From JAAZGD01 sp034003765 (GTDB lineage: Bacteria; Bacillota; Clostridia; Peptostreptococcales; Anaerovoracaceae), in assembly GCA_034003765.1 (NCBI GenBank), contig JAVEXZ010000028.1, positions 1-13,443 on the forward strand: DNA of 13,443 bases. Direction: 5' to 3'. Below are positions 6,550 through 13,227 of this stretch, piece by piece. The notes below the pieces were generated by a model that made no database searches, was not told the DNA's origin, and worked only from the letters and a program-made list of their open reading frames with translations. The position numbers and the translations under genes are program-made. Numbering within the stretch: position 1 is the stretch's first letter; the number at the start of each line of letters is the position of its first letter.

Positions 6550-8303
6550 ATGGCAAAAAAAGTTAACAAAAATATACCTAAGGCTCCCAGTAAAGAAGAG
6601 AAGGCTAAACGAGATAGCCTTGGCCCTAACACTGGTGCGGGCTACTTGTGGTCTATGAGCTATGCCCCTAGCATAGATGAAGGGGTTCACTGGTTCCAAT
6701 TAATGCCCATCGCCTTCTATACAGCAGTTATAATAATGATCACTCAGATGGCAAACTACACTAGGCCCATGGAACAGTTTTTCTGGTACTCTGGTGGGGA
6801 TGACCTTGTAGACTTCTTTAGCTACTATAAGATGATGGCCATACTAATCTGCACAGGCCTGGTCCTGCTGATACTCTTATACCGTGTATTCACCCAATCC
6901 CTTGCAATTAAACGGACTCCATATTACATTCCAATGGCGGTATATACTCTTTTTGTAGTTTTGTCCCACGTCTTTTCTGACTACAAAGAATTTGCCCTTT
7001 ATGGATGGAATGATCGTTTCGAAGGAACCCTAGTCCTTATAGGGTATATGGTAATACTATTTTATACCCTTAATTCAATTAACACAGAAAAAGCTGTGAA
7101 GTGGATTGTTTATCCTACGGGAATAACCACAGGTATACTTGGAATTTTAGGGGTTACCCAGGCTCTGGATAAGGACTTTTTCCGAACCGCTCTTGGGCAA
7201 AAGCTTATTACTCCCAACTCAGTTACCGAATCTGGAGAAACTATCAATGAACTAATTGATAAGGCCAAAGAGGCTGGAGAACTCCTTCTGAACTTTACCT
7301 TCGTAAATAAGGAAATCTACCAAACGGTTTACAATATAAACTATGTGTCATTTTATTTAACCTTATTAATTCCTCTGTTTGGTTTTATCTTCATTCACTC
7401 AGTGATGATGAAAAAAGAGGAACCCCTTTGGAAGAAGATTGCCTGGGGTGGACTCTTTGCCCTCTTACTCTTTAACCTTATAGGGTCTGCGTCATCTGGA
7501 GGCTATCTAGGAATGGGGGTTACTGTTGTCTTAGCCCTTGTAATGCTGAACAAGTATTTGATTAAGTGGTGGAAACCCCTTCTCATACTGGTGGTAATTG
7601 CAATTCTTATTGCCGGAGCTACCACTGACCGTTGGATGCCTGAAATGAAGGGGGCTATGCATGGTGTATTGGGAACAGAGGCTCCTGCTGTAGAAGATCC
7701 AGAAGCGGTTCCCGAGGAAACTCACACCTTGGATAGTATCCTAACAATAGGTAATGACATTATTATCGGGGTAGATGGCAACGAGATGACCTTGACCACA
7801 GATCCTCAAGACCCTCTTGCCTTAATAATAAAGGATGCAGAGGGAAAAACCCTGGACCTTGTTCCTACAGATGTTTCTCCTATATACACCTTTGAAGATG
7901 AGCGATTTGATTTCTGCCTTATCCAGCCAGCTCAGTCAGAAGCAGGAGATAACTTCTTCATATTCAGTATGGATAACCAAAAGCAAAACTGGGTATTCCG
8001 GATAACTGATGAAGGCTTATTCTACAATAACGAACTAGGCAACCCTATAGTGCTTGATGAAGTTGTACCTTCAATTGGCTGGGAAAATAACCTGGCATTT
8101 GGATCTGGCCGTGGCTACATCTGGTCAAGAACCTTACCTATGATGAAGGAAACCCTGCTTATTGGACACGGGGCTGATACTTATTGTATATACTTCCCAC
8201 ATCAAGATTATGTAGGTAAATACCAGGCAAAATGGAATATCAACATGATCGTGGATAAACCCCATAATATGTATATGGGTATGTGGGTTGGTACAGGAAT
8301 GAT
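6550..8303 (+). CDS. O-antigen ligase/polymerase-type membrane protein (3' end in gap)
   Basis: About 584 codons are visible before the N gap. The protein resembles the Wzy_C/O-antigen ligase family, which polymerises or transfers lipid-linked glycans on the outer face of the membrane. Hydrophobic segments lie near 51-67, 95-112, 125-141, 158-175, 185-201, 266-286, 297-312, 320-334 and 342-357. Family motifs are 'GSASSGGYLGMGV' (312-324), 'RGYIWSRTLPMMKETLLIGHG' split around residue 530, and 'VDKPHNMYMG' (568-577). Between residues about 361 and 515 is a polar, probably beta-rich extracytoplasmic insertion rich in acidic residues. The ATG at 6550 is preferred over earlier in-frame starts because GGAGGA sits 7 bp upstream and the promoter at 6473-6501 lies just before it. 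The last helices are lost in the gap. The glycan substrate is unknown; a wall polysaccharide or S-layer glycan is plausible. Confidence 0.82.
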
Positions 8304-8403
8304 NNNNNNNNNNNNNNNNNNNNNNNNNNNNNNNNNNNNNNNNNNNNNNNNNNNNNNNNNNNNNNNNNNNNNNNNNNNNNNNNNNNNNNNNNNNNNNNNN
8401 NNN
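8304..8403. other. Assembly gap (100 N)
   Basis: Exactly 100 undetermined bases, a conventional placeholder for a scaffold join of unknown size. The plus-strand O-antigen-ligase-like gene enters from the left and the minus-strand DsrE-like gene from the right. Both 3' ends, and possibly other genes, are missing here. Confidence 0.98.
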
Positions 8404-8471
8404 GCGTTTAATAAAACGTGCTGAAAGCACATCTTCTCCCCAGTCATTGCATAAAATAAAACCTTTTCCAT
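8404..8471 (-). CDS. DsrE-like protein, N-terminal fragment (cut by gap)
   Basis: A new gene starts at 8471 behind a textbook ribosome binding site, AAGGAGG (8478-8484), 6 bp before the ATG. Only 22 full codons are readable before the gap: 'MEKVLFYAMTGEKMCFQHVL' and 'LN'. This opening resembles small DsrE/DsrF-like cytoplasmic proteins of Clostridia, from memory, with a first beta strand and then a helix containing 'MTGEKMCFxHVL'. The family is linked to sulfur relay in some members, but these short clostridial proteins have no settled function. The gene lies 61 bp downstream of the tocopherol-cyclase-like gene on the same strand and may be co-transcribed. The ribosome binding site makes the gene call strong; the family call is moderate. 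Confidence 0.6.
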
Positions 8472-8532
8472 TTAGGTCCTCCTTTGATTTTTAAAGTATA
8501 TGTATGCCTCTATAAAATTGCATCCTTACGGT

Positions 8533-9492
8533 TTAATCTGCAGATATTTCAAAGCCTGTATTAATTCCTTGGCCCTCAAAAATAGTTTTGCCTTTCTTAT
8601 CAGTAAGCTTTACCTGAACCACCGCTTTAATGCTTTCTGATATTTCCCTACTCATCAAACCATTCTTGGGAGCCTTAAGAACGCCTCCTGGTGAATTCTC
8701 AACTTCAAGCTCCATTGTATGGTTTTTATCTTGTAAAACAATGCTAAGGTGATTGTCTGATTTTTCTAGCCGAGATATTTTTGCTTTTGAGTAAGTAGCA
8801 AATAAATATATTTCTTCTTTGATCCTTAGAAATGATATTAAGCCTGTAAAGGATTTACCAAGCCAGGGGATCTCGGCTAATGAAAACATTACCGAAACAT
8901 CCTCTTCATGGAAGTGGTTTGATTGCAGCCAAATCCATGATTCAGGAAATGACCTGCCCCAGTCTTTTTCTATATATCCATAGCCCTGATCAAAATCAAT
9001 CTCATCACCAGATATGATAAGTTGCCCTGTAATTTCATGATGGATGTTCACAATGCCGTGGTAACATTCCATAGTAGGGATAAATGTGAAAGGTCCCATA
9101 ATTCCTGGTGACAGGATCTTTTTCGGATACTTTACAATATTATGAAAAGTGAGTTCTCCCTTTATTTGAAGATTTTCACCTTTCAAATTTAACTCTATTT
9201 CACTATCAGTAAAATGATTTTCCCCAATCCAAACCTCAAATTTATTTTCGTTAAATCGGAATTGTGAAATGTCGAATCTAAAGTAATTAACTTCAGTGGA
9301 ATGAGCATCCAGCACCTGAATAAAGGCATGGGTGTCATTTGTTTTCTCATCAAGAGAAACCCCGGGAATGACAGCATAAACATTGTCCCTTTTATGGTCG
9401 ATTATTTTATAATACCAACCTTCAAAATAGTTGGTTTTGTTATGCTTGCCTTGGAAGATTTCAGGATTAAATATCTTTTTAATTCGATACAT
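8533..9492 (-). CDS. Tocopherol-cyclase-like (PF14249-type) protein
   Basis: This 319-residue soluble protein has no signal peptide or membrane segment and is rich in beta strands. It resembles the tocopherol cyclase-like family: 'NYFEGWYYK' at residues 21-29, 'IQGKHN'-like sequence before it, 'GPFTFIPTMECYHG' near 133-146, and the conserved block 'EKDWGRSFPESWIWLQSNHF' at 175-194. Plant and cyanobacterial members close the chromanol ring of vitamin E. Firmicutes do not make tocopherols, so the name marks the fold, probably two lipocalin-like barrels, not the reaction. The ATG at 9492 is preferred; a TTG 39 bp upstream would add 13 residues absent from the typical start 'MY-IKKI-NPE-FQG'. The Shine-Dalgarno (AAGGGC) is loose. 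Its neighbours give no clear pathway. Confidence 0.8.
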   Translation of the reverse strand: MYRIKKIFNPEIFQGKHNKTNYFEGWYYKIIDHKRDNVYAVIPGVSLDEKTNDTHAFIQVLDAHSTEVNYFRFDISQFRFNENKFEVWIGENHFTDSEIELNLKGENLQIKGELTFHNIVKYPKKILSPGIMGPFTFIPTMECYHGIVNIHHEITGQLIISGDEIDFDQGYGYIEKDWGRSFPESWIWLQSNHFHEEDVSVMFSLAEIPWLGKSFTGLISFLRIKEEIYLFATYSKAKISRLEKSDNHLSIVLQDKNHTMELEVENSPGGVLKAPKNGLMSREISESIKAVVQVKLTDKKGKTIFEGQGINTGFEISAD

Positions 9493-9772
9493 GATTATTT
9501 TGCCCTTCGTGTACTTATTCTTATACCCCAAAAATAATGATTTCCCCGCCGTTTTGAAGGTGTCTTGCCCAACGTCTTCTCAGTAAATAATGGGCTTCCT
9601 TGTTATTTGTTTCATGCCTTTTATCGTTGTGTAACGCAACGTAAAATGCAACGCAAATCTTTTCATTGCACTTTGCCCTAACCCATTAGACACATGTTTA
9701 AGAATATAGTGTAAATATCAGACTTTGCTTTAACCTACATTTTGACAAAAATCAATACTTGTAGGTTATCAT
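9493..9772. other. Gene-free spacer between AbiE and the tocopherol-cyclase-like gene
   Basis: No gene is seen on either strand. It contains a direct repeat AACGCAA (9633-9639 and 9650-9656, period 17 bp), a 22-bp sequence (9669-9690) that recurs at 19 of 22 positions on the far side of the AbiE pair, and the inverted repeat at 9731-9768. No convincing promoter for the downstream gene was found. Confidence 0.5.
9731..9768 (-). terminator. Stem-loop just past AbiEii
   Basis: TAACCTACA (9731-9739) and TGTAGGTTA (9760-9768) are perfect 9-bp inverted arms with a 20-nt loop, starting 5 bp after the AbiEii stop codon. No U-tract follows on the minus strand, so it is a poor intrinsic terminator. 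It may instead protect the transcript end or be Rho- or protein-assisted. Confidence 0.45.
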
Positions 9773-10747
9773 TTATTCGAATTGCGTGGCTTCACCCCTA
9801 TCAACCTGTGAGCACTTCCATATTGCCATAGGATGGTTTATTATACGTTCCAGTATTTCCTTCGAATCAAAAAGAAGATCCGGACGGTACTCTTTCTCTC
9901 TAAAAGCTTTAAGGAATTCCCACTCATTGTCTTCTAACTTTAACAGAGATTCAATCCATGTCATGACTTGAAGTTGAGAATCTTTAAGATCGAATTTGTC
10001 CTTGCTTCGTAAAACGGGATAAAGGCTTGTCTTTATGCGATTTTGAGTTATTTTTTCAATATTGTCTAACTTGAATTCTAAAGGCCTGGATTCCGAACCT
10101 ACGGCACTATAATAAACAACACATTTCCTCAGTAGGATTTCTTCGGATTTGTCAAAAAGATCATACTGCAACAAATTATGAATATCATAAAGGTCTCGAG
10201 GAGCCGCTCTATTTAGTAACGCAACGATTTTGCTAGCAAATATTTCTGTTGGATCGACGGTAAGAACTGAAACACCTGCAGGTTCCCAGGCCGACTTGAA
10301 ATATCTTCGCCCAATTTGTAAGATATGGCAACGAAGCATATAGTTGATTTCAATCTTTATGTTGTCTTTCATTCCACCCGAGTTGGTATAATCGTACACG
10401 TAAGAATCCAGAGCATGATATTTTTTCGATTTTGGGCTTAGCAAATAGCCTTTAGCTATCATATATTTTAGTATTCGATCATTAATTTTAAATCTTAAAG
10501 CCATCATTTCATCCCGACTAACATTCTCTGTGAAATCCAAATCAATGTCTACGGACAGTCTTGGCAAATCAAAGATGGTAAGGTTGATTGCTGTCCCACC
10601 TTTCAAAGCTAAGGAATTCCCGAGTAATTCATCGGTTTCGAAAAATTTCAGAACTTCTGTTAGTCGGCAAATTTTCTCGTAGGTGTCGCGTACGAATCCA
10701 AGTTCCTTGGCCTGTTTTCCCAGCAGTATTTTATTCCACTCAGTCAC
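9773..10747 (-). CDS. abiEii: AbiEii/AbiGii-family toxin (nucleotidyltransferase)
   Basis: This is the toxin of a type IV toxin-antitoxin pair, known in streptococci and lactococci to cause abortive infection on phage attack. The family are DNA-polymerase-beta-like nucleotidyltransferases. Motifs seen are 'LKGGTAINL' (motif I), 'LSVDIDLDF' (motif II, catalytic Asp residues), and 'EIFASKIVALLNRAAPRDLYDIHNL' split as the conserved K-x(5)-R and R-D-L-Y-D parts (motifs III and IV). All key residues are present, so the toxin looks intact at 324 residues. The GTG at 10747 is chosen because GGAG lies 9 bp upstream, whereas a TTG 9 bp earlier would touch that site. The gene overlaps the antitoxin stop by 8 bp, giving translational coupling, as is usual for abiE operons. 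Confidence 0.9.
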   Translation of the reverse strand: MTEWNKILLGKQAKELGFVRDTYEKICRLTEVLKFFETDELLGNSLALKGGTAINLTIFDLPRLSVDIDLDFTENVSRDEMMALRFKINDRILKYMIAKGYLLSPKSKKYHALDSYVYDYTNSGGMKDNIKIEINYMLRCHILQIGRRYFKSAWEPAGVSVLTVDPTEIFASKIVALLNRAAPRDLYDIHNLLQYDLFDKSEEILLRKCVVYYSAVGSESRPLEFKLDNIEKITQNRIKTSLYPVLRSKDKFDLKDSQLQVMTWIESLLKLEDNEWEFLKAFREKEYRPDLLFDSKEILERIINHPMAIWKCSQVDRGEATQFE

Positions 10748-11510
10748 TGAGATCAACTCCCTTACTGATTATAGACTTGATATTTTCAGGAGCATAAAGC
10801 ATCCATTCCTCATGTAATACAAATTGCTTGGAATGAGCATCTTTTTCAGAATACAGATATTGCTTTGATTTAGGGATTTTGCTCTTACAAAAATCGAAGA
10901 AGGCTTTTGAAAGACCAAGCTCCTCCGAAAATTGAAGAAGAATAAATCCTGTCTTTTGATATAAGTTTGCCAACGCATACTCATCTAGATATGAAATCAG
11001 CTTCTCTGATCGAAGCGCAGGAACCAAAGTTAAACAACGCAGTAATTCTTCCATGCCACCAATTTTATCAAAGGCTCTTATACTATCAATGACGGTCCTT
11101 TCGATATTTGTGATCCTAATGCCAGTGTTGGTTGTAATTATTCCAGAATTTATACGAGGGGCTACTCGTGTATATGCGATGCCGTTGTATTTAAAATCCG
11201 AAAATCGACTATTCGTTGTTACATAAATCTCGTGAAAAACTTGATTAGCATAGCCATAATATTCAAATGCACTGTGGTATGAAACACATGAATCATTAGC
11301 AATGCTTGATGCGATTAAAAAGCGATTCGCGACAGGTTGCTTTGTTTCGAGGCTTATTACAGAATAGAGGTCTCTACGAATACGCTCAATGTATCCATTA
11401 ATAAGATAATTATGAATCAAAGAGTGTGCTGCTTGTTCGTTGCCCGTAATAGAGACAACATCTTGACGGGAAAAACACCCCAGTTCTAAAAGATTCTCTA
11501 AATATTTCAT
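10740..11510 (-). CDS. abiEi: AbiEi-family antitoxin / autorepressor
   Basis: This 256-residue protein is the antitoxin partner. AbiEi proteins have an N-terminal winged helix that binds operator DNA and a C-terminal domain needed for antitoxicity. Here the winged helix is about residues 1-60 ('CFSRQDVVSITGNEQAAHSL' then 'LINGYIERIRRDLYSVI'). The C-terminal part includes 'DSCVSYHSAFEYYGYA' and 'GIRITNIERTVIDSI', typical of the family. The ATG at 11510 has AAGGGGG 6 bp upstream; a GTG 93 bp earlier lies inside the operator region and lacks a ribosome binding site. It overlaps AbiEii by 8 bp. The strong inverted repeat just upstream predicts negative autoregulation. Confidence 0.87.
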   Translation of the reverse strand: MKYLENLLELGCFSRQDVVSITGNEQAAHSLIHNYLINGYIERIRRDLYSVISLETKQPVANRFLIASSIANDSCVSYHSAFEYYGYANQVFHEIYVTTNSRFSDFKYNGIAYTRVAPRINSGIITTNTGIRITNIERTVIDSIRAFDKIGGMEELLRCLTLVPALRSEKLISYLDEYALANLYQKTGFILLQFSEELGLSKAFFDFCKSKIPKSKQYLYSEKDAHSKQFVLHEEWMLYAPENIKSIISKGVDLSD

Positions 11511-11532
11511 ATAAAGCCCCCTTCTGTTCTTA

Positions 11533-11607
11533 TTATTGCACGAAACATTACTTAATTCAAATGTTTTGTGCAATAACAGGAATCGTCGTTCTCGATTTTG
11601 CACGAAA
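11533..11607 (-). promoter_or_regulatory. abiE operator: inverted repeat plus a third half-site
   Basis: Two 16-bp arms, TTATTGCACGAAACAT (11533-11548) and ATGTTTTGTGCAATAA (11561-11576), pair at 15 of 16 positions across a 12-bp spacer. A third copy of the core TTGCACGAAA occurs at 11598-11607, exactly 62 bp from the same core in the first arm (11536-11545). The array begins 23 bp upstream of the AbiEi start and overlaps any likely promoter. AbiEi proteins are known to bind inverted repeats at their own promoter, so this is the expected repressor target. Confidence 0.75.
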
Positions 11608-11637
11608 TGGTCCTGTTTTTCTTAAATCATTGTTTTT

Positions 11638-11908
11638 CACTTTGCCATAAACCCTTAGATTAATGCTATCTTTAATTCGATACATGACTGTTTTATCTTC
11701 TAGGGTAATTATTAATGTTCGCTCCACTCATTATTATCCCGTTAGAACGATTTCTATTGCATTAACTCGTTACCCTTCATCGACAAAATCACCTTCACTA
11801 CTCTCTCTGAATTTACTTTACACATGTTAGTCTTCATCTTTGAAGAATTCCGTTCCATTTTTAAAACTTACATTCAACTCATTCGAGCTGCTTGGTTTTT
11901 GTCTGGTT
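11638..11908. other. Gene-free spacer between abiE operator and GNAT-like gene
   Basis: No convincing gene is seen. It begins with the second copy of the 22-bp flanking repeat (11638-11659). TTTAATTCGATACATGA (11671-11687) follows, an exact copy of the sequence over the start codon of the tocopherol-cyclase-like gene. The rest is AT-rich with one small hairpin, TCTTCA-TCTT-TGAAGA. Confidence 0.5.
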
Positions 11909-11939
11909 GCCTAACGATAATCAATGATTATCATTAGGC
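11909..11939. repeat. 31-bp near-perfect palindrome at GNAT-like gene end
   Basis: GCCTAACGATAATCA (11909-11923) and TGATTATCATTAGGC (11925-11939) pair at 14 of 15 positions around one central base; the exception is a G-U pair on one strand. It overlaps the last six codons and the TGA stop (11921-11923). No U-tract follows on the minus strand, so an ordinary terminator is doubtful. Confidence 0.7.
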
Positions 11940-12526
11940 TCTATTATCTCATCGTCTTTTAGAACTCGAATCATTTCCAAAAGCTCGCCCTTATCATACT
12001 CTTCTTTTAGCTTTCGAAAACCAAAGACTTCATACAGCTTAATTAAATATGGTATGTCTTTGCATTCCAACATGATAATTCTACCGCCAAGGACTTTTTG
12101 GCCTATAAATACAGTTGAGAGACAATATTCCACAAGCTCTGCTCCAGAAATTAACTCTCTGTACAAATCATTTTTTCCTATTTGCCCAATTAGGATTACT
12201 GGGAATTCAGTAATCTTTTCACCTCTTATTTTCGAACTAAAACCATCGAGGTTTTTTGTCTTATGTCCCGATAAAAACTCTTCAGGTACTTTCAAAACCT
12301 GTATGGCAAGGGTGTAATAAGCTAAAATCTTAAATTCGTCTTCATCTTCATTAAATATAAAGTAGGTCCTGCTTTTACCAAGTTTTTCAAATTTAATTGC
12401 TTTTTCTTTCAAAAAGCTTTCAACATCTTTATCTTTTTCGCAAACAAAAATAGAAATAAGATCCTGAGCGCTTTCCTCATCACCTATTTCTATTAGTCTC
12501 TTTAGCGAGATAACATTTGTTTTAAT
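11921..12526 (-). CDS. GNAT-like acetyltransferase, probable toxin; ATT start or frameshift
   Basis: This looks like a GNAT-fold protein. It has beta strands 'RTYFIFNED' and 'KILAYYTLAIQVL', then 'FPVILIGQIGKNDLYRELIS', 'VLGGRIIMLECKD' and the typical C-terminal 'LIKLYEVFGFRKL'. The usual acetyl-CoA loop (Q/R-x-x-G-x-G/A) is degenerate here: 'RELISG'. The only ordinary start codon in frame is TTG at 12412 (163 residues), with no ribosome binding site. Protein-like sequence continues 38 codons upstream ('KTNVISLKRLIEIGDEESAQ', then 'FVCEKDKDVESFL') to an ATT at 12524-12526. AAGGTGA lies 6 bp before it, and a stop in the frame follows at 12533-12535. I therefore annotate 201 residues from ATT. 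It overlaps the small upstream gene by 25 bp, as toxins often do. Alternatives are a -1 frameshift product or a damaged start. Confidence 0.6.
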   Translation of the reverse strand: MKTNVISLKRLIEIGDEESAQDLISIFVCEKDKDVESFLKEKAIKFEKLGKSRTYFIFNEDEDEFKILAYYTLAIQVLKVPEEFLSGHKTKNLDGFSSKIRGEKITEFPVILIGQIGKNDLYRELISGAELVEYCLSTVFIGQKVLGGRIIMLECKDIPYLIKLYEVFGFRKLKEEYDKGELLEMIRVLKDDEIIEPNDNH

Positions 12527-12675
12527 TTTTTCTCACCTTGCCTCTCTCTTTCAGGCGAAATTAATTCTTTGTTGATCTTATAACTTTTTACAGGAGCGGA
12601 AATTATTCTTTCAAATGACTCCGCCGCTTTTTTTGTCTTTAATGTAAAATCCTTGCTAAAAGATGATGTTGCCAT
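12502..12675 (-). CDS. Small antitoxin-like protein upstream of the GNAT-like gene
   Basis: This 57-residue basic protein starts 'MATSSFSKDFTLKTKKAAES' and ends 'GEKKLKQMLSR'. The ATG at 12675 is chosen because AAGGAGG lies 7 bp upstream; earlier in-frame codons have no such site. I do not recognise a named family. Its size, its charge and a reading frame overlapping the downstream GNAT-like gene fit the antitoxin-first layout of toxin-antitoxin operons. The run of six A residues in GAG-AAA-AAA-TTA (12526-12531 on the complement) sits just where the -1 frame becomes the GNAT-like frame. A promoter with an extended -10 lies 52 bp upstream. The antitoxin role is inferred from context. Confidence 0.6.
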   Translation of the reverse strand: MATSSFSKDFTLKTKKAAESFERIISAPVKSYKINKELISPERERQGEKKLKQMLSR

Positions 12676-12726
12676 TTTTATCCCTCCTTCACTAAATAGC
12701 GTATTTTCATTGTCCACCTTGGTTGT

Positions 12727-12735
12727 ATTATACCA
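12727..12735 (-). promoter_or_regulatory. Extended -10 promoter of the antitoxin/GNAT pair
   Basis: On the minus strand TGG-TATAAT (TATAAT at 12727-12732) is a perfect extended -10 element. No good -35 hexamer sits 17 bp upstream, as expected for extended -10 promoters. A 9-bp palindrome GTATTATAC overlaps it and could be an operator half-site. Confidence 0.55.
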
Positions 12736-12812
12736 TGTATTTTGCCAATAAAACAGTTTCAGTTATGATAATGCTTTTTCTATGCCTTTTCTCGTTCCTT
12801 TTTACTATTTCA

Positions 12813-12868
12813 TGGCTTAAAGCCAAAGAATAGTGGACCCATTTTGAACTGGAATGTGGGCCATTTTT
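12813..12868. mobile_element. Possible IS21-like end remnant
   Basis: The spacer holds a perfect 6-bp inverted repeat around one base (TGGCTTAAAGCCA, 12813-12825). It is followed by TGGACCCATTTTGAACTGG (12834-12852) and a related GTGGGCCATTTTT (12856-12868). Repeated 'TGGACC-TTT-AA-GGAAT' motifs are typical near IS21-type element ends in Clostridia, from memory. No transposase sequence is present, so this is a weak call. Confidence 0.25.
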
Positions 12869-12909
12869 CTGTTGACAAATATACATTTCTAATAAAAGCA
12901 TCGTAGAAT

Positions 12910-13161
12910 TTAAAATATATCCACATTACCCTCAACAATATCCATTATGAACTCGTACTCATTTTTTATTTTGTCTTTGAATTCTTCTTCTGTTATATCC
13001 TGATACAAATTAACACCTTCTTCTACCAAACAGTCGTAGATGATTTGTGCTAATGCTCTGTCTTCTTTTAAGAGCATTTTGTATCTCGTCTCTACTTCGT
13101 ATGGAAAGTCTAGGCTATAAGAAACAGAATCTAATTCACCGTCTATATATGCTTTTGTCAT
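12910..13161 (-). CDS. Small acidic protein, unknown function
   Basis: An 83-residue acidic protein that I do not recognise. It opens 'MTKAYIDGELDSVSYSLDFP' and continues with 'YEVETRYKMLLKEDRALAQI' and 'YDCLVEEGVNLY', ending in a helical 'IKNEYEFIMDIVEGNVDIF'. It has no signal peptide or membrane segment and no cysteine cluster. Predicted structure is a short strand followed by amphipathic helices. The ATG at 13161 is used; a GTG two codons earlier is equally possible and neither has a clear Shine-Dalgarno. It lies 66 bp downstream of the broken SEC-C gene on the same strand. The coding look (acidic, ordinary composition, clean frame) supports a real gene, but expression is uncertain. Confidence 0.55.
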   Translation of the reverse strand: MTKAYIDGELDSVSYSLDFPYEVETRYKMLLKEDRALAQIIYDCLVEEGVNLYQDITEEEFKDKIKNEYEFIMDIVEGNVDIF

Positions 13162-13227
13162 TGCCACCAGAAACCCAATATTTGGTTTTTTAAAATTCGC
13201 CTTCCCTTCTCATTTTATATTGTTTTC

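Noticed and set aside
9301..9537. Plus-strand frame antisense to the tocopherol-cyclase-like gene
   Set aside because: It has no ribosome binding site, and the minus-strand product has clear family motifs.
11557..11685. A 42-codon minus-strand reading frame beginning 'MYRIKDSINLRVYGK' across the abiE operator
   Set aside because: It has no good ribosome binding site and overlaps the operator. Its start looks like a copied fragment of the tocopherol-cyclase-like gene start, so it is treated as repeat sequence.
9691..11829. ACACATGTT at 9690s and 11820s as a third flanking repeat of the AbiE module
   Set aside because: Nine shared bases in AT-rich DNA are expected by chance, and the match does not extend.
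11909..11939. Fur box (GATAAT-type palindrome)
   Set aside because: The sequence resembles GATAATNATTATC, but it lies at the 3' end of a gene with no promoter beside it and is better explained as a palindromic repeat.
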